A DNA stretch of 64,000 nucleotides from Bretschneidera sinensis (lineage: Eukaryota; Streptophyta; Magnoliopsida; Brassicales; Akaniaceae), in assembly GCA_023935145.1 (NCBI GenBank), contig CM043705.1:19025001-19089000 (forward strand), in the 5' to 3' direction. Within the stretch, counting starts at the first letter, position 1. Each line of letters starts with the position of its first letter. The notes below the pieces were generated by a model. That model did no database searches. It was not told where the DNA came from and worked only from the letters and a program-made list of their open reading frames with translations. The position numbers were made by a program, and so were the translations under genes. Of this stretch, positions 24,731 to 35,585 are shown in pieces.

Positions 24731-24749
24731 TGTTCATGTTGTGTGCTCA

Positions 24750-26239
24750 AATGTGAGCATGAGGCAAGGCAGTGAGAAATGGATTCTGGATTCCGAGTGC
24801 ACTTATCACGTGTGCCCTCACAAGGATTGGTTCAAGAATTTCCAGGAAACCAATGATGGAAAGGTTTTCTTGGAGAATGATACTTCTTGCTAAGTAAGGG
24901 GGATAAGAGACATCCAGTTGAGGATGTTTGATGGAGTCACAAGGCTGCTGTGGAATGTGAGGTATCTTCTAGATTTGAAGAGAATTTTGATCTCGTTGGG
25001 GCAGCTGGATTCCATGGGATATTCATACAAGGCAGAGAGAGGAAAGATCAAGGTGACCAAGGGATCTTTAATAGTGATCAAAGCAGCAATAAAAGATGGA
25101 CTCTATAAGATGATCAGAGAGACAAAAATCAAAGATCAAGTAGCAAGCTTGATGGCTGAGATGGATAAGGCAGCCCTTTGGCACACTCGCTTGGGACATA
25201 TGAGCAAAAAGGGCCTGGAAGTTCTCAACAAGAATGGTCTACTTGGTGGTGACAAAGTAGAGAAATTAGATTTCTGCAAGTGTTGCGTTCTTGGGAAGCA
25301 ACACCGGGTCAGCTTCAATACCAGAGTGCACAAGTCTAAAGGCATTCTTGACTACATTCATTCGGACCTTTGGGAACCAGTAAGAACACCAACACAGGGA
25401 GGTAACTTTTACTTTCTGTCTTTAATTGATGATTATTCAAGAAAGGTTTGGGTTTATTTGCTTAAAAATAAATCAGATGCTTTGAATAAATGCTGGAGAC
25501 TCAAACGAGTAGGGTAGTTAAGGCTTTACGAACAGATATTGGCTTAGAATTTTGCAATAAGAATTTTGATAAATTATATGAGTTCAATGGCATTCTAAGA
25601 CATAGAATGGTTGTAAAAACACCTCAGTAAAATGAAGTTGCTGAGAGGATGAATAGGAACCTTATGGAAAAGGTTAGGTGCATGTTAATTGGGTCCGGTT
25701 TAACAAAATATTTTTGGGGGGAAGCTGTGTCTTCTGCTACATACTTGGTAAATAGATCACCCTCTAGAGCTTTAGAGCTCAAGAATCCCATAGAAATGTG
25801 GAGTTAGAAACCCCCTGAGTTGAGCAACCTTAAGACTTTTAGATGTGCTGCGTTTGCACATCAAAAGGATGATAAACTTAACCCAATGTCTAGAAAATGT
25901 GTATTTCTAGGGTATGGTGATGGGGTTAAGGGGTATAGGTTGTAGTACTTAGAACCAAAAGAAATGAAACTCATAATAAGTAGGGATGTTATTTTTAATG
26001 AATTGTTATTTCCCTATTGGGAGAAAACTAACCCTGCAGGGGCTAGTGAGCAAACCAGTCCGAAATTTGTGGAGCATCACATCAAGGAAAATTCAGTTCA
26101 GGTAGAGCAAGGAAGGCAAGTGGGTTTAGACCAGGTAGAGCCCATTGATGAAGGCCATGCTTGGGATACTCAAGAGGAGGCTGAACTGGAAAGGGATGAT
26201 GCAGCAAGTCAGAATGACTACCAGCTCACAAGGGACTGA
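24750..26239 (+). pseudogene. Copia B protease and integrase, broken
   Basis: The protease motif reads WILDSECTYHVC, so the active-site Gly is Glu. Integrase shows [31 protein letters not shown] and a decayed TDxGLEF. The third-acid region contains ERMNRN, with a stop just before it. A frame break near 25490-25520 and a stop at 26237 follow. Confidence 0.87.
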
Positions 26240-26248
26240 GAAAAGAGG

Positions 26249-27483
26249 GTGGTCAGACCACCTTTGAGATATGGGTTTGTGGATGCTAATGTAGCAGCTC
26301 CTTGGACAGAAAGAGGGAAGGTTAAACCTGAAACTTACATGGAAGCCATGGAATATAAGGATTCGTTAAAGTGGCAGCTAGCTATGGAGGAAAAAATGGA
26401 TTCTTTGAGGAAGAACAACTCTTGGGAATTGGTGCCCAAACCAGAAAAACAGAGAGTTGTGGATTGTAGGTGGATCTATAAGATCAAAGAAAGGAATCCT
26501 CCAGGGGATGAAGTCTGGTATAAAGCTAAGCTGGTGGTGAAGAGGTTCACACAAAGAGAAGGCATAGATTTCACCCAAATATTCTCACCGGTTATGAAGT
26601 ACAAGACGATACGGATAGTATTGGCTATGGTGGTCCAATTTGATTGGGAGATCGAGCAAATGGATGTGAAGATAGCATTCTTGCATGGAGAGCTTGATGA
26701 GACCATCTACATGAGGCAACCCGAAGGCTATAAGGAAGGAAAACAGGGAGAGTTGGTGTGCTAATTGAAGAAATTTCTCTATGGCCTAAAGCAATCACCT
26801 CGACAAGGGAATAAGAAGTTTGATTCCTTTGTAACTAGCTTGGGTTTCATAATGAGCTACTATGATTCGTGCTTGTACTACAAGGGGCACAAGGTAGAGG
26901 AAGTGGTGATCATCCTCTATGTTGATGATATGTTGCTGGTTGGGAGCAACATGGAGATGATAGAAGAATTGAAGTCTCAACTTAGTGAGGAGTTTGAGAT
27001 GAAAGATCTTAGCCATGCATAGAAGATCCTTGGGATGTGTATAATCCAAGAAAAGGAGAGAAACAGATTGAAGATTTCTCAGACTTCCTGCATAGATAAG
27101 ATGATATCTAAGTTCTTTATGGAAGATAACAAACCTGTGAAGGTTCCCCTTGCTAGTCATTTCAAGTTCTCCAGCGATCAATGTCCGAGATCGGAGACAG
27201 ATAAGAATGAAATGGAAAAGGTCCCTTACTCTAGAGCGGTTGGTTCAGTTATATTCACCATGGTAAGCACTAGACCAGATATTGCTCATGTAATAAGTGT
27301 TCTCAGTAGGTTTATGAGTAATCCTGGAAAGGAGCATTATCTTGGGATGAAGTGGTTGCTGAGGTACTTGAAGGGAAGCCCAGATGTCGGGCTGGTTTAT
27401 GAGAAGAGGGGTAAGTCCATCTGTCTTGAGGGTTATGTGGATTCGGACTATGGAACAAACTGAGATAAAAGAAGATCGATTAC
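26249..27483 (+). pseudogene. Copia B reverse transcriptase, full length but with stops
   Basis: All RT blocks are present in order: WIYKIKERN, QREGIDFTQIFSPV, the catalytic-domain block MDVKIAFLHGELDE, FLYGLKQSP, YYDSCLYYKGHKVEE and the LYVDDMLLVGS box, then the RNase H linker to YVDSDYG. In-frame stops sit at 26762 and 27020. This copy keeps the 98 codons missing from elements A and C, and serves as the reference for what they lost. The reading is cut at 27483 by a solo LTR. Confidence 0.9.
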
Positions 27484-28954
27484 TGATTACGCCCAAAACA
27501 TAACGAAGGAATTGTAGTACAGCTTTGGGGTATCGATTCCACATGGAAACAAGATAACTACAAAAGAAGGTGTGAACCTCAACACAAACGATAAAGATCA
27601 AATGCCAGAATCTGAATTGTGAGAAAATTGTAATTGTGTAAATAGATTTGATGGATATAATAAAGAAACAACAAGGCTCCGAAAATCCTCCCTAGGTTCG
27701 TTGCCCTAATCCTAACTTGATTCAGTTGTTTTTATCTCGATTGCAAGTTTCACATCCCAAACAGATAATCGAAAAATATTCAATTAAAGCACATGTATAA
27801 ACCCTAATGTAATTGATATGAGTTATTCTTTACTTTCAAGCACACATGACCTAACTTATAAATTATTAAGAGACGACGATATATCTAAATGAAAATACCA
27901 CAGCAATGGACAAATCTATAAAAGAGATCTACCGGACTCAATCACACCCAAATAAATACACATATATGGAAAAGAAGCATGCAATCACCGAACTAATAAG
28001 AAATCTGCTAATTAAATTAAAGAATAAAACACAAAAATGTTTAATGAAAATAATACCAAACTACAATTGAATCAAATAAAGGAAAATAAGAACTACACCT
28101 AGGGATTCATCCCTTCACCTTGCTTGGAGACTAGTCGGCCATGGAGCTCATGCTTCATCGAGTTGCCTCTGGCCTCTCAACGATCATCTCCCCCTTGGTA
28201 GCGAAAGCTTCGGTGATTCCTCCGATTGCCCTCCAAAATTACTTCGGATTCCTCTTAAGAGCCCTCTGGATTGCTCCTAAAGGCCATCTGGATTCACTTT
28301 CTGATGATCTCAGATTCTTCGATTGTCCTTAAAGCTGAAATAGAGTAGGCCTTTTATAGGAAAATACCATGAGTGCAATGTGTTTCCAATCCAATGTAGG
28401 ATGTGGGATATATAAATTTGTTTCCAACTGATGTGGGATTTGGGATTTAAGCCTTCACATGCCCTTCACGCTGAAATCCCGCACAGCCCGCACAGCCTGA
28501 CCTTTGTCTACTTAAACTGCCATAACTTTCTCTAGAAAAATCATTTTTATGAGCCGTAAAATTTTACAGAAAATAGACTTCCGGATCTTTCTATGCATAT
28601 ATGGATCATCTCTTGGTTCTTCCTGCATCAATATAGTTTAATTTGCAAAAATGATTGATCTGTACGGGCAATTATGGCAATTTAGTGAAACTTCTTTCTT
28701 GGTTTCTCTTCATCTTGCCTCTTCCGCGACCATTATCTCACTCGAGTATTCATTGAAGCTTCATGTTTAAAAGGATGATAGCTTTTCTATCTCTTTTTTA
28801 AGCTTAAAGTACCTGAAAATACACTAAAATAAGTCAACGATTCAAGAATAACACTTTAGAGTTATTAAGGCATAAAAGTGTAATTCCAACCTCGATCAAC
28901 CCTAAAATGATAACAATTAAGTATTGTTTAGATGAATTTTATGACTCTCATCAA
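27484..28954. mobile_element. Solo LTR inserted in Copia B RNase H
   Basis: The 1471-bp insert begins TGATTACGCCC and ends CTCTCATCA, with ATTAC on both sides (27479-27483 and 28955-28959), a perfect 5-bp duplication. The RNase H coding sequence resumes directly after it. The insert has no recognised protein. The block GTATCGATTCCACATGG near its left end is reminiscent of Athila/Tat LTRs; family and orientation are uncertain. Confidence 0.82.
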
Positions 28955-28959
28955 TTACC

Positions 28960-29250
28960 TCTTACTTCTTCAACTTAAACGGATGTTGTGTAAGTTGGAA
29001 GGCTTAGTTGCAGCCGGTGGTAGCACTCTCAACAACCAAGGCTGAGTACATAGCGGCTACGAAAGCCATTAAGGAGGTTATGTGGTGTAAAGGGTTATTG
29101 GAAGAGTTGAAGGTCCTAAAAGAGCAGGTGGTGGTGTATTCAGATAGCCAAAGTGCATTGCACTTGTGTAAGAATCCGGTGTTCCATGAGAGGACAAAGC
29201 ACATGGATGTTCGGTATCATTTCATTCGGGAAAATGTTACGGAATGATGC
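28960..29250 (+). pseudogene. Copia B RNase H, remainder
   Basis: After the solo LTR the sequence resumes with the CVSWKA block (stop next), then PVVALSTTKAEYIAA carrying the conserved Glu, VVVYSDSQSALHL with the third acidic residue, and HERTKHMDVRYHFI. The frame ends at 29247, followed by a stretch to the polypurine tract GGTAGAGAT at about 29437-29445. Confidence 0.88.
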
Positions 29251-29445
29251 ATTCATGTGGACAAGGTAGCTATGGAGGAAAATCCTGTAGATTTAGGCAC
29301 CAAGGTTATACCTCTATGTAAGTTCAATCATTGCTTTGGACTACTTAGGATTGGAGTCGGTTGATATGATGACTCAAGATGAGTTTGGATCCTGAGTTCT
29401 CTAAACAATGGGTTTGAGTTTAATCGTGTAGATAAAGGTAGAGAT

Positions 29446-29889
29446 TGTTGGTGTTTTTCTAAAGTTTAAACATGGTTTGACAAGATTCTTAATTAGACCT
29501 TGGCACTTCAGCACACAAAGTGTGCGCCTCAGCGCACTGTAAGTCAAAGAAGTGCAGCATCAGGTCAGGCCGTAGCTCCCAGCATGGAGGAAGTCTAGAG
29601 GATGAATGCGTCGTGACTTAGTCTCCCCCAGGCCATGGCGCCTAGAGAGTGATGCATGTGTACCCTGGCTTGAGTCATGGCCTGCCATGTTCTGGGCCGT
29701 GGTGCCAGACACACTGAGACTAGTCTCTTCAGCCTTTTGAAAGGTGCGTGGGGCATGAACCAAAATACACAGGATCACTAAGGATTGATGAAGGGCTATG
29801 ATTGAATGGTCTTTAAGATCTAAGGATGGAGATTGACTTCAAAGATTGGCTTAAGAAGTGGTGCACTATATAAAGGGTCACCTAGCTTT
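29446..29889 (+). repeat. 3' LTR of Copia B, 3'-truncated
   Basis: This matches the first ~450 bp of the LTR at 22759, then stops within the block after CTATATAAAGGGTCA. The last ~440 bp of the LTR and a little of element A have been lost. Confidence 0.88.
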
Positions 29890-30527
29890 AATGTCTTGGA
29901 ACGGATGAGGAGAATAAGAAAATGGAAAAAGTCCCTTACTCTAGTGCGGTTAGATTAGTCATGTTCATGATGGTAAGCACTAGACCCAACATTTCTCAGG
30001 CAATTAGTGTTCTCAGCAGATTTGTAAGTAATCCCGGAAATGAGCTTTAGCTTGGGATAAAATGGGTGCTAAGGAATTTGAAGGCTCAGTTGCAGCCAGT
30101 GGTAGCACTCTCAACAACCGAGGCTGAGTACATAGCAGCAAAGGAAGCCATTAAGGAGGTTATGTGGTGCAAAGGGTTGTTAGAAGAGTTGAAGGTCCTA
30201 AAAGAGCAGGTGGTGGTGTATTCGGATAGTCAAAGTGCATTGTACTTATGTAGGAACCCGGTGTTCCATGAGAGGACTAAGCATATGGATGTTCGATATC
30301 ATTTCATTCGGAAAAATGTTACGAAATAATGCATTCATGTGGACAAAGTCACAACGGAAGAAAATCTTGCATATTTAAACACCAAAGTTCTACCTCTAAG
30401 AAAGTTCAATCATTGCCTTGGACTTCTCAGGATTGGAGTCGGTTGATATGGTGACTCAAGTTGAGTTTGGATCTTGAGTTCTCTGCATAATGGGTTCGGG
30501 TTTAATTGCTTAGATAAAGGTAGAGAT
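29890..30527 (+). pseudogene. Copia A RT/RNase H remainder with deletion
   Basis: Element A resumes at a point equivalent to 27180 in B and continues through the VLSRFVSNPG block. At about 30082 it jumps from the LRNLK block directly to AQLQPVVALSTTEAEYIA, omitting about 150 bp that in B encode the first catalytic Asp block of RNase H. The rest (VVVYSDSQSALYL, HERTKHMDVRYHFI) is intact to 30327. A polypurine tract, AAAGGTAGAGAT, ends just before the LTR at 30528. Confidence 0.88.
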
Positions 30528-31378
30528 TGTTGGGATTTGTCAAAGAATTAAACGGATGAAAAGTTTAGCATCAGGTCCAGGTTGTGCGCCGTGGCACAGA
30601 TTGTGCACCATGGCCTCCAGCAAGTGGAGGAAGTGCTCCTTCAGGTGCACGCCGTGGCCTCCAGCAAGACAGCAAGTTTCCCCTATACTGAGCCTCAGCA
30701 CGCCCTGTTCTGAGCCTCAACACGAAGCACACCTGACACCAATTTTTCAGCACTTTGAGATAGTGCATGGGACTTGGTTAAAACACACAAGATTACTTAG
30801 ACTTTTAGAGAGCCATGAGTCTTTGGTTCTTGAGATCTAAGGGTTGAGATTAATCTCAAAGATTAGATGAGAAAGTCATTGCTATATATAAAGGGTCTTC
30901 TAACAACAAGTGAAGACATCATCTCAACACAAGTGTGTGCAAGTGTGTGTGAAATAGAACACATGGTGTGTGAAAGTGCAAAGACACTAAACACAAGAGA
31001 GACTCATTCAAGAGAGGCTATTTGTTTAGAGAGAGAGAGAATAGTATAGATTGAGGATTCAAGGGCTTTGTAATTGGAATTTTCTTGAGGAAAATTCTAA
31101 GGAAACACTTAGTCCTTATCACTTTCTTTTCTCTTCTTTCGTGCTTCAAGAATAAGAGGGTTCTTGAAGAGGTATTATTGTAATTGTAAGAACTCCATTG
31201 ATTTAGTGCAGAGAGATCGGAAGAGCTTACGGGGACGTATGCACATTGCCGAACCTCGATAACAATTGCTTGTGTTCTTTCTTTGATTGTTTGATTCATG
31301 TTTCTTACAAGTCATTATGGACTTGGGTGTTTGGAACGATGACAACCTGGGATTCCGTAAGAAGGTGATTTTCCAATA
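30528..31378 (+). repeat. 3' LTR of Copia A
   Basis: The 851-bp repeat starts TGTTGGGATTTGTC. Its terminal CA is mutated to TA (ending TTTTCCAATA). It is followed by ACTAT, the decayed target duplication. Confidence 0.9.
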
Positions 31379-31410
31379 ACTATTAAGTGTTTTTTTTTTA
31401 TCAATGTTGT

Positions 31411-32264
31411 TGTAACATCCTAATGTCCTTTTTAGGAAAATGAAGATAAGGTTTATATAGAAAAGAAAAGGCTTGATCATATAGTAAAGAGACTTAGCAC
31501 TGAAATCCATGGGAATTATTGAAAAACTCCATGATTTATAGGACTCTTGATGATGGGAGAGTGTTGTAACTTCCATGGGCAGAGAGAGAATTGTACAATG
31601 TTACAATGAGGGAAAAAGTGGTAATTGTGGAGCTCGGTACCTTAATCAGAATATTTTAATTTTGAGAATTGCACTTCAATGTGTAATTTGTGTACCTTTT
31701 TAGTTTTGAGACGTGGTTATTTTGTTTTGAACTTGTGAAACTTGAAAACTAGTAATTAAAGTAGATTCAAGTAATAAAAATATGCTTTGGGGGAAATTTT
31801 TGGATTTTTAAAGTATAATAGGATAGTTTGTGAGGGAGAAGTAAAGAGGAATGGTAATTTTGTATTTAGGGGAAATATCTTTCTATAAATAGGTTAAGAG
31901 TATGAGTGAAAGACCATCATTTGCTGGAATTTTTTGGAGAAGTTGAGAGAGATGAGAGAAAAAGAGAGAAAAAGAAGAGAAAAGGAAAAATGAAAGGAAC
32001 GAAGGGAAGAGAAAAGGAAAATAAGGAGAAATTTTTTTGGCAAAAATCAAGGCAAAGACTTGTCTTTCTTTCTTCTAAATTATCAAGTATGTTTACTAAA
32101 CTAAAGATTTGTGTTTTTGAAAGTTTGATTTGAATAATATGCTTAAAAAAAGTTTAAGAAATTTTGGGTTAGTTCAAGAGAAATGACTTTGTGCCAAATT
32201 TCTTAATATTTAGTTTAAAGTTCATACTTTTGTTGTGGGTAATGTGAGATTTTTTATTTCAAAC
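31411..32264 (+). repeat. Tekay-like solo LTR, left part (interrupted by SIRE)
   Basis: This starts TGTAACATCCTAATGTCC, a typical gypsy LTR opening, with no coding. It stops at the CAAAC target site of the SIRE element and resumes at 42515. Confidence 0.75.
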
Positions 32265-33466
32265 TGTTGACCCTCGCCCGTATTTTAATGATGGCAAAAC
32301 ACAACTGTTATTTTACTAACAAGTTTAAGCTGAGTTGTATTAAGGATCAAGCGCATTCAACCAAGGAACAAAGTGCAAGAACTCGAACCAAATCAAGTAT
32401 CAAGTGAAGACTGAAGATCTAGTATAGGTCTTAAGGTTTAGAACCAATGTAAGTCTCACTTATACATAGTATTAGCTTGTTCAATGGCTCGAACACAAAA
32501 GGTTTTCTAAAACCGTTGATTTTAAAATAAATGGTTTTAATGAAAAACAGAAGAAAAACTGGGTTGGAAGACAACCCAGTCGATTGGGTACATATACCAG
32601 TCGACTGGTATATAGGACAGAAGGTCCCCAGTTGATTGGATGAATCAACCCAGTCGACTGATAAAATGGACAGAAAGCCCCCAGTAGACTGGATGAAATA
32701 TACCAGTCGACTGGATACCCAGAAGGTCTGAAAACGTGATTTTTTCAAGTGAACCCAGTCGATTGGTATCACGACCCAGTCGACTGGTAGTTCAAAAATA
32801 TGAACGTTGGACTCCAAATTTGAACATTTTAAAGTGAATCTTTTTCAAATTAAAGTCCTAACGGCCATATTAATTGATTGCTATATAAACCCATTCAGTT
32901 AAGCATTCAATAATAGGCTGCATATATTCAAAAAGAGTTGATCTCACATAATCAAGTTTTCATACTCTTGAAACACAAAAAGCTTTGAAATAATCTTGTT
33001 GAGCCATTTCTTCAAGCTTTATTTTGAAAGAGAGACATTTCTGTTGTAATAAGATTTCATTTGCTGTCTCTCTACCTTTTACTTTACACCATCTTTTGTA
33101 AAGGGATTACTTCCGAGAGGAAGGGGAAACTTCCGAAAGGAAGGGGATTGTTCGGTTTAAGCAACACCTGTAAGTTGTTTGTGCACGGTTTGTGCAACAC
33201 CCGGCTAAGTTGTGCGACTAATATTTCTTAGTGGATTACTTCAAGGAGTTCCTTGAAGAGAGTGAACGTAGGGTCGGAACGAATCAGATATTGCCGAACC
33301 ACTATAAACTGTGTTTGCATCCTCTTTCCTTAAACTCTTTATTTACAGCACATTATTTGTATTAATTGTTTGTTACTTATTAGTTTTTATAAACTTGTAT
33401 TAATTCCGCAAAAAGTTTTTAAAAACCCAATTCACCCCCCCTCTTGGGTTGAAACCTCGAGCTACA
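32265..33466 (+). repeat. 5' LTR of the SIRE element
   Basis: The 1202-bp repeat starts TGTTGACCCTCGCCC and ends CGAGCTACA. Palindromic CCAGTCGACTGG-type units cluster at 32575-32790, and GCTATATAAACCC near 32880 is a plausible promoter box. Confidence 0.95.
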
Positions 33467-33468
33467 AT

Positions 33469-33480
33469 TGGTGTCAGAGC
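33469..33480 (+). promoter_or_regulatory. Primer-binding site of the SIRE element
   Basis: TGGTGTCAGAGC lies two bases after the LTR, an initiator tRNA-Met complement with one substitution. Confidence 0.85.
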
Positions 33481-33569
33481 TTCGTTCTCTTATTTAGGCT
33501 TAAAATCCTTGAGTTGATCCAATTGCAGCAAATAGCTACTCTGAGGGACACTCCTATACTAGACCACCT

Positions 33570-35585
33570 TTGTTCAATGGCTCAAATTATAACTATTGGA
33601 AAAATAGAATGAAAATATTTGTCGAAGGACAAGATTACAATCTATGGAGAATCATAGAAGAAGGACCTAGAATTCCTTCAAAAGAAATAGTTATTGGAGA
33701 GACTCTTTATAGAATGCCTAAACTCAAAACTGAGTTTACTGACGAGGATTGTAAAACGATGTCTCTCAATAGCAGAGCAACAAGCATGCTACATTGTGCA
33801 TTAGATGTTTCTGAATATAATAAAATATATGCATGCGTTTCTGCTAAAGAGATATGGGACAAATTACACGTCACATATGAAGGAACTAGTGAAGTAAAAA
33901 AGTCTAAAATTTACATGCTAATTTCTGAGTATGAATCATTTAAGATGTCTCCTAACGAAACCATTTCTGAAATGCACTCACGGTTCACCACTATTATAAA
34001 TGGTTTAAAACTGCTTGATAAGAATATTGAGGAGGTTGAACTAACCAGAAAAATCTTGAGATCTCTGCCACCAGAATGGAAACCAAAGAGGACAGCCATA
34101 CAAGAGGCCAAAAATCTTGACAAGCTTGATGTTGAGACACTGCTTGGGTCATTATTGACATACGAGATGGAAGAAATGACTCTCATCGTCAATGATGATG
34201 AGAAGAAGAAAAAGCAAATCGCTCTCAAAGATTCTACGAGCAACAAAGAAAATGAATTAGAACAAGAAGCAGAGAGCAGTGAAGAGGATGGTTAAATGGC
34301 CTTAATCACCAGACGATTCCATAGGTTCTTGAAGAAAAGCAAGAAACCTTACACAAAGGATCCCACCTCGAAAAGGGAACCACTTATGTGCTATGGCTGC
34401 AAGAAGCCAGGACACATAAAAGCTGACTGTCTGGTTTCAAACAAACCATACAAAGGCTTAAAGAAGAAAGCTATGGTAGCAACTACCTGGAGAGATGACG
34501 AAGAAGATGAGTCATCAGACAAAGAAATCGGATACGAGGAAATTGCCAACCTTTGTTTGATGGCAATCGACGATGAAAGTGAGGTAACATCTTCTCCCTC
34601 TTCAAAAAATAATATTGTTACTAGTAGTGAAGAACTGCTAGAAATAATAAATGGAATGCATGAAGAATTGAAGAAATCTGATTCTAGAAATTCTGTTCTT
34701 AAGAAAGAGGTATCATCTCTCTCTAAAGAGATGATAAATCTAAGAGAAGAAAAAGAAAAACTATCATCTTTGTTATATGATTCTTCTCAAGATTTTCTCA
34801 AAAATGAAAATGAGAGTTTAAAAAATCAAATTTCTGAATTGAATAGCACTATATCAAGACTTATGCTTGGAAAAGAAAAGCTTGATGAAGTGCTTGCTTC
34901 CCAAAGATCAAGTGGAGGAAAACCTGGTTTAGGATATTCTCCATTGGGAAAGCAAAAATTAAAAGAGAGCTTATTCATGAAAGCCTCTTGTGTAGATGGA
35001 GCCTCTACTTCAAAAGCTCCTAGCATGGTTAAGAGCACTCCCTCGATGAATGCTAGGAAGTCTAGAAATTTAAATGTTCATACTAAATTGAAGCATCCTA
35101 GAAATACTCATGCTTATATGTATACTCATTCTAGAAATGCTTATTCACATCCTAGAATTAATTATCATGCTCATGCTAGGAACAATATGTATAATCAAAG
35201 AATGCATTTTGCTCATGCTCATCCTAGGAATTACCATCATGGTTATCCTAGAAACAATATGCATACACAAAATAATGCTAGCATGTATCCTAGAATGCAT
35301 CATCATTCATTTTCTGGAAATGACATGCATTTTCATACTCCTTACCATAGAAACATGTATCCTAAGAACTATTATCCTAAGGATTATAGGAATGCACATG
35401 TAAGATATCCTACAAATTTCTATGACTATCATGCTAGGATTGTGCATCATCAACTTGTTCATAGAGCACCACATGTTAAGAAAGTATGGGTCCCAAAAGG
35501 AACCGTATTTTCAAGGACTAACCCCAAAGGACCCAAGAAATTTTGGGTACCTAAAAGTACTATCGTATATCCTTGTGTGATGTAG
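33570..35585 (+). pseudogene. SIRE gag with coiled coil and His-rich tail, one internal stop
   Basis: The frame opens with FNGSNYNYWKNRM, the Copia Gag entry motif, and continues through WDKLHVTYEGT and SLPPEWKPK. A stop at 34293 splits it from the same-frame continuation MALITRRFHRFLKK. A CCHC knuckle follows (CYGCKKPGHIKADC). About 34620-34900 encodes a Leu/Glu/Lys heptad region, likely a coiled coil. About 35080-35450 encodes a tail very rich in His, Tyr, Asn and Arg, then the WVPKG and WVPKS motifs seen before protease in Sireviruses. The segment ends at a TAG (35583) after which protease continues in the same frame. Confidence 0.9.

Larger units (their letters stand above)
22759..29889 (+). 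mobile_element. Copia element B, nested in element A, 3' LTR truncated
   Basis: The 5' LTR (22759-23648) starts TGTTGGTGTTT and ends CCCAACA. The 3' LTR starts at 29446 but breaks off at about 29889, where element A resumes in the RT/RNase H linker. The interior aligns with A throughout but retains the RT and RNase H segments that A lacks. Many stops and shifts are present. A 1.5-kb solo LTR interrupts its RNase H. Loss of the right end prevents a target-duplication test. Confidence 0.88.
18668..31378 (+). mobile_element. Copia element A (Tork/Tnt1-like), split by Copia B
   Basis: The LTRs are 18668-19516 and 30528-31378, and the flanks are ACTGT (18663-18667) and ACTAT (31379-31383), a target duplication with one mismatch. 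The order protease-integrase-RT-RNase H identifies Copia, and the Gag start (MGSNFIVEKFDGK) resembles the Tork/Tnt1 group. Copia B interrupts it from 22759 to about 29889. It carries several nonsense codons and two deletions (RT near 22475, RNase H near 30082), so it could not have encoded functional enzymes. Confidence 0.9.

Noticed and set aside
28141..28332. 63-codon open frame inside the solo LTR
   Set aside because: Contained in a non-coding LTR with a target duplication; chance frame.
32431..32817. Open frames on the minus strand across the SIRE LTR palindromes
   Set aside because: The repeated VDWV and STG residues are the palindrome array translated; the same chance frame appears in both LTRs.
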